From NCBI RefSeq assembly GCF_020171115.1, contig NC_058096.1:5098001-5162000 (forward strand): 64,000 nt of DNA, read 5' to 3'. Shown here in pieces: positions 34,532 to 45,949 of this stretch. Source of the DNA: Neogale vison. Taxonomy: Eukaryota > Chordata > Mammalia > Carnivora > Mustelidae. Both the position numbers and the translations under genes were made by a program. The notes under the pieces were generated by a model that ran no database searches, was not told the DNA's origin, and worked only from the letters and a program-made list of their open reading frames with translations. Each line of letters begins with the position of its first letter. Within the stretch, counting starts at the first letter, position 1.

Positions 34532-35599
34532 TACAAAGAATTCTTAAAAACCAACAATGAGATAACAAACAACCCATTTTGAAAATGGACCAAATTTCTT
34601 AAGAGATACTTCACCAAAGAAGATATACAGATGGTAATAAAACCTATGAAAAGATGTTCTACACCATGTGTCATCAGGGAAATGTAAGTCAAAACAACGA
34701 GATACCACTGCACACCTATTAGAATGGACAAAATCCAGAAAACTGACAATTCCAAATGCTGACAAAGATGTGGAGCAACAGAAACTCTAATACCTTCTAT
34801 AAAATATTCATACAAAACTAAACATCCCCTTCACAGTGCTATCCAGCAATATCCCTCCTTTGTCTTTACCCAAGGGAGCTGAAAATATATATCTACATAA
34901 AACCTGCACTTGGATGTGTAGAACAGCTTTATTCATAATTGCCAAAACTTGGAAGCAACCAAGATGCCTTTTAGTAGGTGAATGGAAAAATACACGGTGA
35001 CAACCAGAAAAGGGAATATGATTCAGTGCTACAAAGAAATGAGCTATCAAGCCCTGAAGAGACATGAAAAAAACTTAGGGTGAAGGAAGCCAATATAGGA
35101 AAGCTTCACACTATATGATTCCAACTCTATGACATTCTGGAAAAGGCAAAACTATGGAGACAGTAAGAAGTTCAGTGGTTGCCAGGGTTGGGCAGGGTAA
35201 GGGATGAACAGGCAGAACACAGGGGATTTTTAGGGCAGTGAAAGTGTTCTGTATGATGTTATAATGATGGATGGATACCATTTTACATTTTTCCAAACTC
35301 ATTGAATGTATAACGCCAAGAGTAAACCCTTAGGTAAACTAAGGACTTTGGGTGATTATAATATGTCAATGTAGATCTACCCTTGTTAAAAAAAAATGCA
35401 CCATTTTGGTGAGTAATGTTGATGGTGGGGGAGACTGCAACTGCGGGGCAAGAGGTATATGGGAAATCTCTCTGTACCTTGATCTCAATTATATCATAAA
35501 CCTTAAACTGATCTAAAAAGTAAAATTTCTTTTAAAAACTTAGCACATTAGAATATAGCAACAATAAAAAAAGTTGTTGTTACCTCTCCCTGTATAGCG

Positions 35600-35785
35600 C
35601 CCAGACTGAATGACCCTGATGTACTGTTAAAAAATGAGGGTCAGGAGAGTCGAGATGGGCAGTAACCTGGGGCCACGTGATGGCGATGTTTATTCATGAA
35701 GTCATATGAATGTTCATCTGTTAGTCTCTATTTCTCTTTATGGGAATGAAGTATTTCCTAATAAATTATAAAAGTACAAATAACT
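35600..35785 (+). mobile_element. Possible second L1M 3' end
   Basis: 'tcatatgaatgttcatctgt' and 'gaagtatttcctaataaatt' resemble the end of another old L1. Weak. Confidence 0.4.
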
Positions 35786-36310
35786 GCATTCAGTATAAAA
35801 ATATGACAAATGGGGTGAGTGTTCATGTTGTTAATGGAAAATGTGATCACCCACGTTCGCACCATAACTCCCAGGGAGGAAGCCAAAGCTGATCTGTAGG
35901 AAAGCTGCTGGCTTACAGATGAGCATCTGGTATACCCTGCACTCTGAAGCCTTCGCAGACAATCACAATAGCAGGAGGTTACACTGACCTGCTACGTCAA
36001 CTACTAGGATTCAGATATATTCAAGTCTGATGGAGCACGTCTGCTGGAGGTCCTTCTGCACCACAGACTCAGTAGGGGAAAAGAGATAGGTAAGTTTGAT
36101 GAGGAAATAAAGCCATAGGCATCTCTGAAAGGACACTAATTCCAATGCCCCACAGATGGAAATAGAATCTCACAAGGCTGGAATTGTGCTGTTAAAAAAA
36201 AAAAGAGCTATTTTATCAAATCTCTTAAGATTTGAGAGTGCAAGGCGATTCATTAATGCCCATGGAGCAGAAATAAGACAGAACAAGACAGTCTTCATCT
36301 TTTGGTAAAA
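35786..36310. other. Unique sequence
   Basis: No recognised element. Confidence 0.5.
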
Positions 36311-36624
36311 AAAAAAAAAGAAAAAGAAAAAAAAAACTCGAAGAACCTCAGTGCTTGGAAGAATCCAAAGGACAATGTCTTTTCTTCTTCAGAGAATCTG
36401 CCATGTCAGAAGCAGAAAGCCTTTGGGAAGAAAACGGCTTCTCAGAAACGGTGGCAAAGACATGTCAGGGAGATGCACACCGAAAAGCAAACAATACCGC
36501 CTTTATCTCAAGCAAAATAGAACCCAGGAAGAAAGCGCGTACCCAGAAAAATAAGATGATGCTTTATCGACCAGATGGACAGACGATAATTCACAGAGTG
36601 CAGGAGGGAGACTTTATACACTAA
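36302..36624 (+). other. Small overlapping frames after an A-rich run; weak zinc-finger-like text
   Basis: Two overlapping plus-strand frames of 72 and 89 codons follow an A-rich stretch (36308-36338). The first contains Ala-Phe-Gly-Lys-Lys then, further on, Gln-Arg-His-Val-Arg-Glu-Met-His, which loosely recalls one C2H2 finger. The cysteine pair is incomplete. This could be a decayed retrocopy or chance. No function assigned. Confidence 0.15.
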
Positions 36625-36801
36625 TTATTGTATCTGAACATGAAAAAGCAGCTGAAATATAGCAGGAAGTGACCATATCAGAATGCCGAGGGGTTTCAGC
36701 ACATGCCTCTCATCAAAGTGGAACCAAAGAAAGGGGCAGGCGGTCTGTGAAGAGTCTCCATACTTTCCCCTCAGATTTGTTGTGAACTTTTAACTGCTCC
36801 T

Positions 36802-36889
36802 AAAAAAAAACAAACAAACAAAAACAAAAACAAAAACCCAACAACTAAACCAAACCAAACCAAACAAAAACAAAAACAAAAACAAAAAC
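36802..36889. repeat. (CAAAA)n / (CAAAC)n microsatellite
   Basis: Alternating CAAAC, CAAAA and CCAAAC units. Confidence 0.9.
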
Positions 36890-37017
36890 CCTTAATATAA
36901 ATAAAATAAATGCATAGGAGACTTAAATAATGGAATACATAACAGAATATCAAAGTCTAAGAGGAAACTCCATTTCAAACTAAAAAATCAAGTAAAATTA
37001 TACACTCTACGTTCTTT

Positions 37018-37167
37018 TTTTGCTTTGTTTTGTTTTTTCAATTTATTTATTTTCAGAAAAACATTATTCATTATTTTTTCACCACACCCAGTGCTCCATG
37101 CAAGCCATGCCCTCCATAATACCCACCACCTGGTACCCCAACCTCCCACCCCCCCGCCACTTCAAAC
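37018..37167 (-). mobile_element. Young L1 3' end, antisense, 5'-truncated
   Basis: T-rich tail, then 'cccagtgctccatgcaagcc', 'taatacccaccacctggtac' and 'ccccgccacttcaaacc'. Flanks ACGTTCTTT and ATGTTCTTT are the probable target duplication. Confidence 0.92.
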
Positions 37168-37844
37168 CATGTTCTTTGATGACAGTATGTTGACTCCTGC
37201 TCAGTATGCTTAAGGAGATCTTCATTTCCTTCATGTCAAATCCAAATTCCATGACCTGTGCTAGGAGGTGCTTCGTAGCCTGCCCTAGACCTCAGACTGA
37301 CCCCTTCTTGATGTTTACTCTGCAGTCTGGTTACAGAGAAACCCCTTCCGTGGCTCACTAGAGCCACATGGTGACACTTCTGTGCCTTCGAATGCCCTTC
37401 CCTTCTCTCCCTGCCTTGAACACCTTCCACTGGATGAAAGTTCTAGTATTTTATTCTCGTATGACAAATAGCTATATTTGTGTAGCAGCTACTAGATGCC
37501 AATAATTGAAGTATACATAATTAAGACATAATCTTTGACCTCAAGGAGCTTGCAGTCTGGAGGGGAGAGGGGGCAAGAAAGGCATAAGGCACAGATGAAA
37601 TGCTTCCATGATAGAGCATGAACTGGAATGTGAGGCGGGAGTTCCAGGTAAATCAAAGTCAATGCACAGAAATTTGGGGAGTACTGTAAGCTGCATAGGG
37701 CATAGTGCTGCCTTTGGAAATGTTCAGCCCATCACCTGATTTATGAGCAGATCTGTTGGCACATTCAAAATGTAATGACTCACTAGACATTTATAAAAGA
37801 AGCACAAATAAATAAATGGACAGATAAATAAATAAATAAATAAA
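37168..37844. other. Mostly unique, with L2-like scraps
   Basis: 'gaatgcccttcccttctctc' (37390 region) and 'gacctcaaggagcttgcagt' (37540 region) are typical of old L2/MIR elements in sense. Neither is long enough for firm limits. Confidence 0.45.
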
Positions 37845-38715
37845 AGTTATAATACCACATGCTGGCAAAGATGTGGAGAAACTGGATGTCTCACACATTA
37901 CTGGTGGAGGTGTGAAATGGTGCAGCCACTCTGGAAAATAGTTTGCCAGTTTCTCATAAAACTAAGTGTGTACTGACCATATGATCCAGGAATCACATTT
38001 TTGGGCATCTATCTCAGAGACATGAGAACTTATGTTCACAAAAATCTCTGTTCGTGAACGTTCATAGAATCCTTATTCCTAATAGTCAAATTCTGGGACA
38101 AACCCAAATGTCCTTCAAAGGTGAATGGTTGAAAAATCTCTGGTCCAACCAGACAGTGGAAGATACTCGGCAATAACAGGAAAGGGACTATGTATACACA
38201 CGACAACCTAGATGAACTGAAGGGCAGTAAGCTTAGGGAAAACACTTGGTCTCACAAGTGTTCTGTTTGTTTAACATTCTCAAAGGGCAAAACTGCAGAG
38301 ATGAAGAGTGATTTAGTGGTTAATAGGGGACAGGGAAAGAGGTTGGGGTGCGGCCAGGTGCAAACACAAAAAGGTAGCCACAGGGACTTCTTTGGTAGTG
38401 AGGGAACCATTCTGTATCGTGACCATGGTGGCAGGTGCCTGGATCGGTAATTAGATAAAGTAACATAGACATACAGGCATTTGTGCGCACACACACACAC
38501 ACACAAGTGAGTTTAACAGTGGTGAAAAATGAATAAGATATATGTATTTTTTTCAGTTAATAGAAATGTTCTAATGCCAGTTTCCCAGTTTTGATACCGT
38601 GCCTCCGTTCTGGAAAATCTCAGCATTGGTAGAAGCTGCGTGCAGAGTGCAGAGGATGCAACACTATTCTTGCAAATCCCTGTCAGTCTATTTTTTTAAG
38701 TTAAAGAGTTTTTAA
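37845..38715 (+). mobile_element. Old L1M 3' region, sense
   Basis: 'gctggcaaagatgtggagaa', 'actggtggaggtgtgaaatg', 'tatgatccaggaatcacatt', then 3' UTR with the CA tract and 'cagtttcccagttttgatac'. It carries ORF2 end and 3' UTR; strongly diverged. Confidence 0.85.
38486..38505. repeat. (CA)n within the L1M 3' UTR
   Basis: About nine CA units preceded by GCG. Confidence 0.85.
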
Positions 38716-39673
38716 TAAGTAATATCCCCCAAAACAATGCCAGATACAGAAGGACAGCAGGTAGATTATGGTGAGTACACGTGATACAGACATGGCAATG
38801 TTGTGGGAGTTTGGAGAAGACAGATCGTCTTGGAGAGGTGAGGTCCGCGCAGGTTTTCAGTGCGGGATGGGATGTGAGTTAACACAGAAGGGTGGGCGGC
38901 CGTCAGGATGGAAAGACGGAGGTGACTTTGGGAAAGGTGGAAAAGGTCCAACAGGGCCAACCAGCTGTGCTGGAAATGGGAAAGAGCGTTCCCATAGGCG
39001 ATCGGGGAGATGGAGGAACGCACAAAGTGGGTTTGAGTGCAAAAGCAGAATGTTTGGTTAACAGGTCGATGGAAACACAGGCTGCAGCAAAATCCCAGGT
39101 GTCTGGGACTTTAGGCTGTAGAGACAGAGAACAGATAGCGAGAAGCCACTGTCATACTAGAAGTGACATTTGAGGAAGATGAACCAGTTTGGAATAGATT
39201 GGAGTGGGGCAGATAGTACGGGGCAATCAAAGTGATGAGAACACTGGTCCCAGCCCAGCACAGGCTTCCAGATTGAGGCTCGGATTGAGGCAGCCGTTGG
39301 AAGACCAACAAGGACACATCTGATCTGAGCGTTTCTGTGAACATTCGCCAAACAGGCCCCTGTCCCTGATGAGCACGGGGACTGGAAGTCAGTCCGAGGT
39401 TGAGCTTGAGATGCAGGAATAGAGAGGGAGGGAGGGAATCCGGGGGGAGAGTTGCCACATGGAACCGGGGCCAGGCTGTCCATTTGCAAATGTCTGGCTG
39501 ACTTCCAGCGGTGTGAGACGGCAGCCAAAGACAGGTGGGTCACTCCTTCAGAATAACGCATTGCAGTGGCCCACGCAGATGAGATCTGCAAGGCGAGGCC
39601 CAGACAGGAGAGAGGGCGATGGAGGAGAGAGGGTCAGAAGCCCCTGTGTGAGCAGACATCCCGCTACAGGATA
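38716..39673. other. Mostly unique; possible ancient repeat at 39460-39620
   Basis: 'cattgcagtggcccacgcag' recalls the same old repeat as at 4010-4460. The CpG content is higher than in neighbouring stretches. No exon recognised. Confidence 0.4.
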
Positions 39674-39765
39674 TAGAAAAGAAAAAAAAAAGAAAGAAAT
39701 AATAAGAAAAAAAGAACCTTCTTCCCTTCCCCCTTCTTCTCCTCCTCCTCCTTCCTCTGTCATTT
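39674..39765. repeat. Purine tract switching to pyrimidine tract
   Basis: (GAAA)n-like purines to about 39715, then (CTT/CTC)n pyrimidines. Confidence 0.85.
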
Positions 39766-41033
39766 TGTTCAAAGCTTGACATCATCCTAGACAGGTCCAG
39801 GCTTACTGCACACCCTGCACAAGCCGCTCACTCGCCCCCACGGCTTCCTTAACAAGCTCCTGCCACAGGCTGTTGTCAGGCGCACGTCATCAGCCTTAGC
39901 AACCAGCCCTGAGTGCCCCTGACAGGAGAGATGAGGGGAAAATCGCTCTTTCTCCAAGTGGCTACGGGCAGCCTCTCTAAACCCCCAGAACCTCATCTCC
40001 ACAATTAATCCTGATTGCAAGTTCTCAGAACTGTGCCCCTTCATTTAGCTGCCAGCTTCCTCCCACTTAGAGCTTCCGGAAGGAAATCGCAGTGGTTCAG
40101 TCCTCTTCCTGGGGGCTGTTTGCTTTGAGGGCTTTTTCCTTGGATGCAGAGGGATGCATCCTATCACCAGCAAACATTTCTTAGGTCTCCCTAGAGGATC
40201 AGATCAGCCTGTTTTATGCTGCTGTTTGGTTTTTAAGAAGAAGGTGAGAAGGGGGCGGTGGCAGGTGGGGACGTTTCCAAACGGGAGGCCGCAGCTGCCT
40301 CCCCACATCTGGGCTGTGTGACCGAAGAGAATTTCATTTGGAGCTAAATCGGACCTTCCTATGGGGAGTGGTCATCTAGGGATAACATCCTGCCTGTTCT
40401 CACCACGCTCGAAATGTTCCTTCACAGGTGAGGTGTACAGGAGACAGGGCCACTTTTTCCCAGCCGGAGGAGAACCTCTGACCATTTAGCAACATGAGGA
40501 CATGCAAAAATTTGAGCTCCTTGGAAAAAAGACACAAAACCCCAGCTCTGTGGGACACTCTGTGTGTCCAGCCGGAGACCTCTTGAGATTTTCTGTCATT
40601 TGTCTGACATGGAATGTGGCCTGATTCAGCCCTGCGGTGACACCTCTGGAAGTCTTCCGCCAGGGTTTAAAGGTGTTTTGAGGAACTTTATTTTTTTTTT
40701 TTTTTTCAGATGATCTCTGTGCTGCTCACATTTGAATCTGAGATATTTTAATGGGACTTAAACTCAAGTCATTAAGCTCATATTATGTTAAAAAAACAAT
40801 ATATTTTCTGCTCAAAAAAGTAAATCCATTTATTGAAAGAGTCAGACAAATTAAAGAAGTAAATGAATAATGAAAATAATAAAGAAATAAGTGTAGCGAA
40901 TATACCTATCATTTTTCTGGTTAATATATTTATTATCTCTGAGGACATTTAAATTTTTATTCCAGTATATAGATATATCGATTTGTTTGTATACAAAGAG
41001 GGGAGAAGAGAGAGTGAGAAAGAAAAGAGATAC
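39766..41033. other. Long unique stretch
   Basis: Nothing recognised. A T-run lies at 40691-40706. The part after 40720 is AT-rich. Confidence 0.5.
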
Positions 41034-41047
41034 TTAAATACATTTTT

Positions 41048-41242
41048 GGGAAGATTTCATTTATTTATTTATTTGAGAGAGACAGCGAGCAAGCAGGGAG
41101 AGTGGCAGTGGATGAGGGAGAAAGAACCTCAAGCAGACTCCCTTCTGAGCACGGAACCCCACGGTGCACAATCTCACGACCCTAAGATCACGACCTGAGT
41201 CAAAATCCAGTCAGGTGCCTGACTGAGACACCCAGGTGCCCC
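41048..41242 (-). mobile_element. Can-SINE, antisense
   Basis: Tail 'atttcatttatttatttatt', body and head 'gagacacccaggtgcccc'. Target copies TTAAATACATTTTT (left, 41034-41047) and TAAACTCATTTTT (right, 41243-41255). Confidence 0.93.
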
Positions 41243-41257
41243 TAAACTCATTTTTTT

Positions 41258-41439
41258 AAAGATTATATTTATTTATTTGACAGAGATCACAAGTAGGCAT
41301 AGAGGCAGGCAGAGAGAGAGGAGGAAGCAGACCCCCTGCCAAGCAGAGAGCCTGATGCAGGCCTGGATCCCCAGGACTCTGAGATCATGACCTGAGCCGA
41401 AAGCAGAGGCTTAACCCACTGAGTCACCCAGGCGCCCCC
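41258..41439 (-). mobile_element. Can-SINE, antisense, tandem at the same target
   Basis: Body 'gcatagaggcaggcagagag', head 'gtcacccaggcgcccc'. It is bounded by TAAACTCATTTTT and TAAATTCATTTTT, so it shares its target sequence with the previous SINE. Less diverged than that one. Confidence 0.95.
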
Positions 41440-41507
41440 TAAATTCATTTTTAAGAACAAAAAATAATTACGACTTCTAGGCATTCTTATTCAATAGATA
41501 ACGTATT

Positions 41508-42066
41508 GTTATGGACTGAGTTGTGCCCCCCCAAAATTCAATTTGTATTTTTTTTAATTAAGGTTTTTAACTTATTTATTTGAGAGAGCACGAGAGAGAG
41601 CACAAGCCGGAGGAAGGGACAGAGGGAGGGGGAGACACAGGGAGCCCAATGAGGGACTCAATCCCAAGACCCCGAGATGATGACCTGAGCCAAAAGCAGA
41701 CATTTAACCAACTGAGCCATCCAGGTTCCTGTAATTCGTGTTTTGAAGTCCTAAACCCCCAGTGTGACTGCATTTGGGATAAGGCCTTTAAAATATCACT
41801 AAGGTTAGATGATGTCTTTAGGATAGGCCCTAATCCAAAAGGGCTGGTGTCATTTTAAGAAGCAGGGGGGACTCAGGGATGTGACACGTGGAACTAGGGG
41901 CATGTGAAGACCACGAGAAGGTGGCCATCGGCAAGCCAAGGAGGGACCCAACCTGCCGGCAACTTTGTCTTGGACTAGCAGCCTCTAGAGCTGTGTGGAC
42001 GTTGTCTGTGACTTATGTCCCCAAGTCTGTGGTGGGCTGTTACAGCAGCCGAAACAAACTAGTACA
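41508..42066 (+). mobile_element. MLT1-like LTR (ERVL-MaLR), sense, split by a SINE
   Basis: 'ttatggactgagttgtgccc' before the SINE and 'ttttgaagtcctaaaccccc' after it are contiguous in MLT1. It continues 'gaccacgagaaggtggccat' and ends 'cagccgaaacaaactagtac'. Confidence 0.9.
41552..41730 (-). mobile_element. Can-SINE, antisense, inside the MLT1 LTR
   Basis: Tail 'acttatttatttgagagagc', body 'caatgagggactcaatccca', head 'ctgagccatccaggttcct'. Target copies AATTTGTATTTT and AATTCGTGTTTT. Confidence 0.93.
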
Positions 42067-42124
42067 GGTATGTTTTCACTGTTTCAATGCCTGGGTCATG
42101 TGCCGTTCTATGACTATGTAATCA

Positions 42125-42345
42125 CTTACTTAAACAATCATGAGTATTTATGCTGTGCCTGAAGGTTTTTAGTATAAGCAAAGTGGCAAGAAGCATCCTC
42201 ATACATGCGCATAAATCTAATCATTTTTCAGGGTAAGGTATGAGAAATGGACTTACAGGGTCAAAAGACGTGTTCGTGCAACACTGCGGCACCCGTGGCC
42301 AAACAGGCTGGCATTTCCACTGTGGGACTTAAGTTTCAGCTCCTC
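42125..42345 (-). mobile_element. Probable old L1M ORF2 fragment, antisense
   Basis: 'gaaatggacttacagggtca' and 'caggctggcatttccactgt' resemble the reversed ORF2 end ('gtggaattgctgggtcat' region). Diverged. Confidence 0.4.
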
Positions 42346-42464
42346 CGCTTCCTAATCAACCCGACACTTTCAGTCTTTAACCTGCTCTGCATTTGTCGGC
42401 AAAAACGATCACTTAATTTCATAGCAAAGAATTTGAGTAGCCGATAGCTGCTTCCTGAAATTTT
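42346..42464. other. Unique spacer
   Basis: Nothing recognised. Confidence 0.4.
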
Positions 42465-42662
42465 CATTTCTTCTTTTTTTTTCACTTTTTAATTTAAATT
42501 CAGTCAATGAACATATAATGTATTATTGGTTTCAGAGGTAGAGGTCAGTGACTCAATCAGTCTTAAACAATACCTAGTTCTTGTTACGTCACGTGCCCTC
42601 TTCAATGTCCATCACCCGGTTACCTCGTCCCCTCTGCGTCCTTCTTCACTGTTTTCCAATGT
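42465..42662 (-). mobile_element. L1 3' UTR, antisense
   Basis: 'ttattggtttcagaggtaga', 'cacgtgccctcttcaatgtc' and 'catcacccggttacctcg' follow the L1 3' UTR. Confidence 0.85.
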
Positions 42663-42780
42663 TTTATTTCTCTAGATATTTATCACCTGATGATCCTTTC
42701 TCTGGTATGTGTTACGATATCTCTTACCATTTGTCATTTTGTTTTGCTTCATAGTTTGCTTATCAGTACAAATAATTCTT

Positions 42781-42970
42781 TAAAAAATATTTATTTATTT
42801 GAGAGAGAAAGAATGAGAGAGAGAGAGAGAGAGCATGAGAGGGAGAGGTCAGAGAGAGAAGCAGGCGCCCCTCCAAGCAGGGAGCCGAATGTGGGACACT
42901 ATCCCGAGACTCCAGGATCATGACCTGAGCCAAAGGCAGTTACTCAACCAACAGAGCCACCCAGGTGACC
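42781..42970 (-). mobile_element. Can-SINE, antisense
   Basis: Tail 'aaatatttatttatttgaga', GA-rich block, body, head 'agccacccaggtgaccc'. The target duplication CAGTACAAATAATTCTT / CAGTACAAACAAATCTT is at 42764-42780 and 42971-42987. Confidence 0.95.
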
Positions 42971-43261
42971 CAGTACAAACAAATCTTAAATTGTTATGTC
43001 GTGGGATCTACTAAGTTTTACTACACAGTTTCTGTCTTGGATATCATGCACAGAATTTTTTTCTTCTTCTCAAAGTATTCCAAAGTATTTACCTAAATTT
43101 CTTTAGAGTAAATATCAAGGGGAAAGCAGAGGTCAAGGATGTTTGCTACATTGTGATGTGGAATTAAAAAAACAACAGTGTTTATATTTTTTGATGGAGC
43201 ATATCCAATTAGCCATGTCAAAGTAAGCAGGACATACTGGGAGCCAGTTACCCATTCCTCT

Positions 43262-43350
43262 GGGTCGGTGGGTCTCAGCGTGTGGTCGCTGGGAACTCGT
43301 GGAACATGCAGACTCCAGGGTCCTTCCCGAGACCTGCAGGACCAGACAGT
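43262..43350. mobile_element. MER5-like hAT fragment
   Basis: 'gtgggtctcagcgtgtggtc', 'gggaactcgtggaacatgca' and 'gactccagggtccttcccga' follow the MER5 core. Confidence 0.5.
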
Positions 43351-44555
43351 AAGCGAGGCCAGGTCACCTGTGCTATAGACCCACCACTGATTCAGAGGTG
43401 GGCTCCAGTCTGAACAGCGCTGCTCTGGCTGCTGCAGACAGAGCTGCCCCCAGGACTTTGTGTGCACTTCCCCCCGAGCAGCTTCCAGTGGCTTAACCCT
43501 TACCCACTGTCCCTGTCATGAGGGAGACGTCGGCTCAGATGAGGGCGTTTTCCTTACTGCTCCTTGGCTATTGACACATGCACACACAAACACACCCGTG
43601 TGTGAAAGCCCTCATTACATACGCACGGTGACGTCACTCTTTCTTGGAATGGAGCAGATTTCAGAAAGACACGGTTTGAATGCTGAGCCAGCCTAGGATC
43701 CCTCCTCTCATCCAAGGCTCTCTGGGAAGGAAGCAGGTGCCTCTGCGGACATGACGCTTCCGTGTTAAATATTAAAGGTCAAATGAGGTTGCTTAAATAC
43801 CCTCCACACGGGATGGAGAGAACACTGCTACCCTCCTTCTTCATGGGAGCTACTAAACATTCTTTAATATGCCTGACTGTCTTGTGACAGCCTTAGATAC
43901 CTCCCATGCCTGCTTTCTATAGGAATTAGGGGAAATGCACAAGATAAACATTCATCTGTACAGACAACGAGTTGGGGAAATCCTAAAGGAGAGGTGTTTA
44001 ATACGCGGATGGTTTCTCATGGCTTTGCAGCTCAGGTTGTGTGCTCCAAGAGACCAGGGCTCCGTGCTTCAGCGCACACTTACTTGCATGAACGAGCAGT
44101 GAGTGAAAACCACTGATGTCCCGGCATGCACCGCTGGCAACACTCATCTCGCCCGAGCCGAGTCTTCCTAGCGGGTTTCTGCTTCATTTAGAGCCGTCAA
44201 TACCTCAATTAGTGCCTGCTCGCCTGCCCTGGGAGGGACGGTTCCACATTTCACTTCACGAGCCTCTGAAATCTCAAAGCCCCCTGAGAGGCACTCGCTT
44301 ATAAAATGTCTCCTGATTAACAGTCCTGTTGCCAAGCATCCCTGGCTCGGTTGTTTCTTCCTTTGTAAGATTTATCAGCTGCCATAAACAGGAGACCCCG
44401 AGAGCTGCCGCCTGCCAGTGCTTACACGGAAAATATCCCCCAAGCTTGCCCTGGGAGGGCTCGCTGATTTAACGTCTGGATCCGACTCACAAGACCACAG
44501 CACAAAGTCAGGAAGAGCACTGATTTGAGCTGCTTGGTTGTGTGTTCATGTCAGT
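43351..44555. other. Long unique stretch, relatively GC-rich
   Basis: No repeat recognised. 44150-44500 has high complexity with little decay-like sequence and is a candidate conserved noncoding block. A small CA-rich patch lies at 43570-43605. Confidence 0.45.
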
Positions 44556-44582
44556 GCGTGTGTGTGTGTGTGTGTGTGTGTG
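44556..44582. repeat. (GT)n microsatellite
   Basis: About 13 GT units. Confidence 0.92.
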
Positions 44583-45099
44583 AGCGCGTGTGCCTGTGCA
44601 CGCAGGTATCCTGGCATTTACTTGTGAGCGAGGACATGACCACCACCCTTCAGCATCATTAACCCTGTGGTTCAGGGCATGAAGGGAATTTCCCTCACCT
44701 TGAGCTAAGAAAAGCAAAGCAGCTGGCTCAGGCTCCCACAGGCCATTTAATGGTGCTGCTTGGTCCTTCAGGAAAGGTGGTTTTCTGTCTGCAGAGTCAT
44801 TGGTGCTATTCTGTATCTTCATAAGCTCCTTTCCAAACAGACATGACTTTAGCAAATCCAAAAAATAGGGCAAGAGACCATCCAAGCACTTTAGGTTTTT
44901 TTTTCTCCTTTTGAAAGAGAAAGTTCTTAAAAAAGAAACACATAATGGCATATTTATATTCTGATAAACGTTGTTAAAAATTGTCATTTTGGCTTTCATA
45001 TAAAATTTGGAAAAAGAATTTAAGAGGATTCGAGTCCCCCGGTGGCTCAGGAATTGCCCTGTACGCCTCCAGCACACAGAGGTTCAGGTACTCTCACGC
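44583..45099. other. Unique sequence
   Basis: The 189-codon minus-strand frame at 44508-45077 includes the translated GT repeat (His-Thr run) and lacks a recognisable domain; not called a gene. Confidence 0.5.
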
Positions 45100-45215
45100 C
45101 TGCACGCCTATACATGCATGCACACCGTGCACACGTAGAAGAATGCACGCACATCACACACTCACTCACAGGCAGGCCTGCATGCACACGCATGCACACA
45201 TGTACACAGACAGAC
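45100..45215. repeat. Degenerate CA/TGCA-rich satellite
   Basis: Interrupted CACA, GCATGC and CACGCA units. Confidence 0.85.
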
Positions 45216-45689
45216 CCTTCTAGCGACCTACGGCAATAATCCCTTTGGGAATAACACTCAAAACCTTCTTCTTGGAAAGTAAGCAAGCCCTCACCCCATT
45301 CTCTTCATATCAAGGGGCCAGAATTTAGAATTTAGAAAACACTCTCTTTTTCCTTTTTGGTTTAACTTATGATGTCAGTTTTAGATGGATACAACCATTA
45401 TATTATTTACCAAATCCATTAATATTTCATTTAGAACCTACAAACATGAAATCCACTTTTATACATGTTTTATTTATTGCTCAAACCTTACGAAAACCAC
45501 ATGACATGGTTAGATCTTTAAAATCTCTATAATCCCGTCACCCTAATGCTGACTTCTTCTTCTTTTTTTTTTTTTTTTTCCTTCTGGCCCTTGCCTATAT
45601 ACGTATATATGAAAAGGTCTTCAGCCTTAGTGGAATGTAAATCAAAGTCGGGAAAATAAGTCATGGAGGCAAATATCAGCCAGAGGAAA
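45216..45689. other. Unique sequence with a T-run at 45563-45579
   Basis: No element recognised next to the T-run. Confidence 0.5.
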
Positions 45690-45890
45690 AATAACTAACA
45701 CTATACGCCCGTACCGTCTCGGAAGGCCTTCCCGTATATTTGATCTCTGCCGCACCTCTGTACTGAGGAGGCATCACCACGGTACCCACTGAGGAATCGG
45801 GCTCAGAGTATAAATACACATTGAAGCTTACGGTTCATTAATTGGCAGAGCCAGAGCCCGATCAACCCTTCTGATTCTGGTTTCTGCATG
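45690..45890 (+). mobile_element. MIR SINE
   Basis: 'ctgaggaggcatcaccacgg', 'gggctcagagtataaataca' and 'ggcagagccagagcccgatc' follow the MIR body. Confidence 0.7.
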
Positions 45891-45949
45891 ACACTCTCAC
45901 AGGACAAGGCTCCAGGTGACTGATGGCGGGGCCCATGCCCGGAACAGCC

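Larger units (their letters stand above)
31992..35545 (+). mobile_element. Degenerate L1M: ORF2 from the reverse transcriptase region to the 3' end
   Basis: About 3 kb of an old L1, in sense, with many stops and frameshifts. It begins just upstream of the reverse transcriptase core ('aggtccagagggattcactg') and passes 'gccagcattccccaaatacc'. The catalytic F-A-D-D region at 33005-33016 now reads Phe-Ala-Gly-Val. It continues through the ORF2 C-terminal part and into the 3' UTR, ending near 35545. The 5' part (ORF1, endonuclease) is absent. SINEs at 32578, 34154 and 34355, and a small L1 tail at 34075, interrupt it. Confidence 0.9.

Noticed and set aside
45037..45056. Possible SINE head ('ggtggctcag')
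   Set aside because: Only about ten bases match and no body or tail follows.
44508..45077. 189-codon minus-strand open frame
   Set aside because: It includes a translated GT repeat, has no domain, and overlaps frames on the other strand. Most likely chance.
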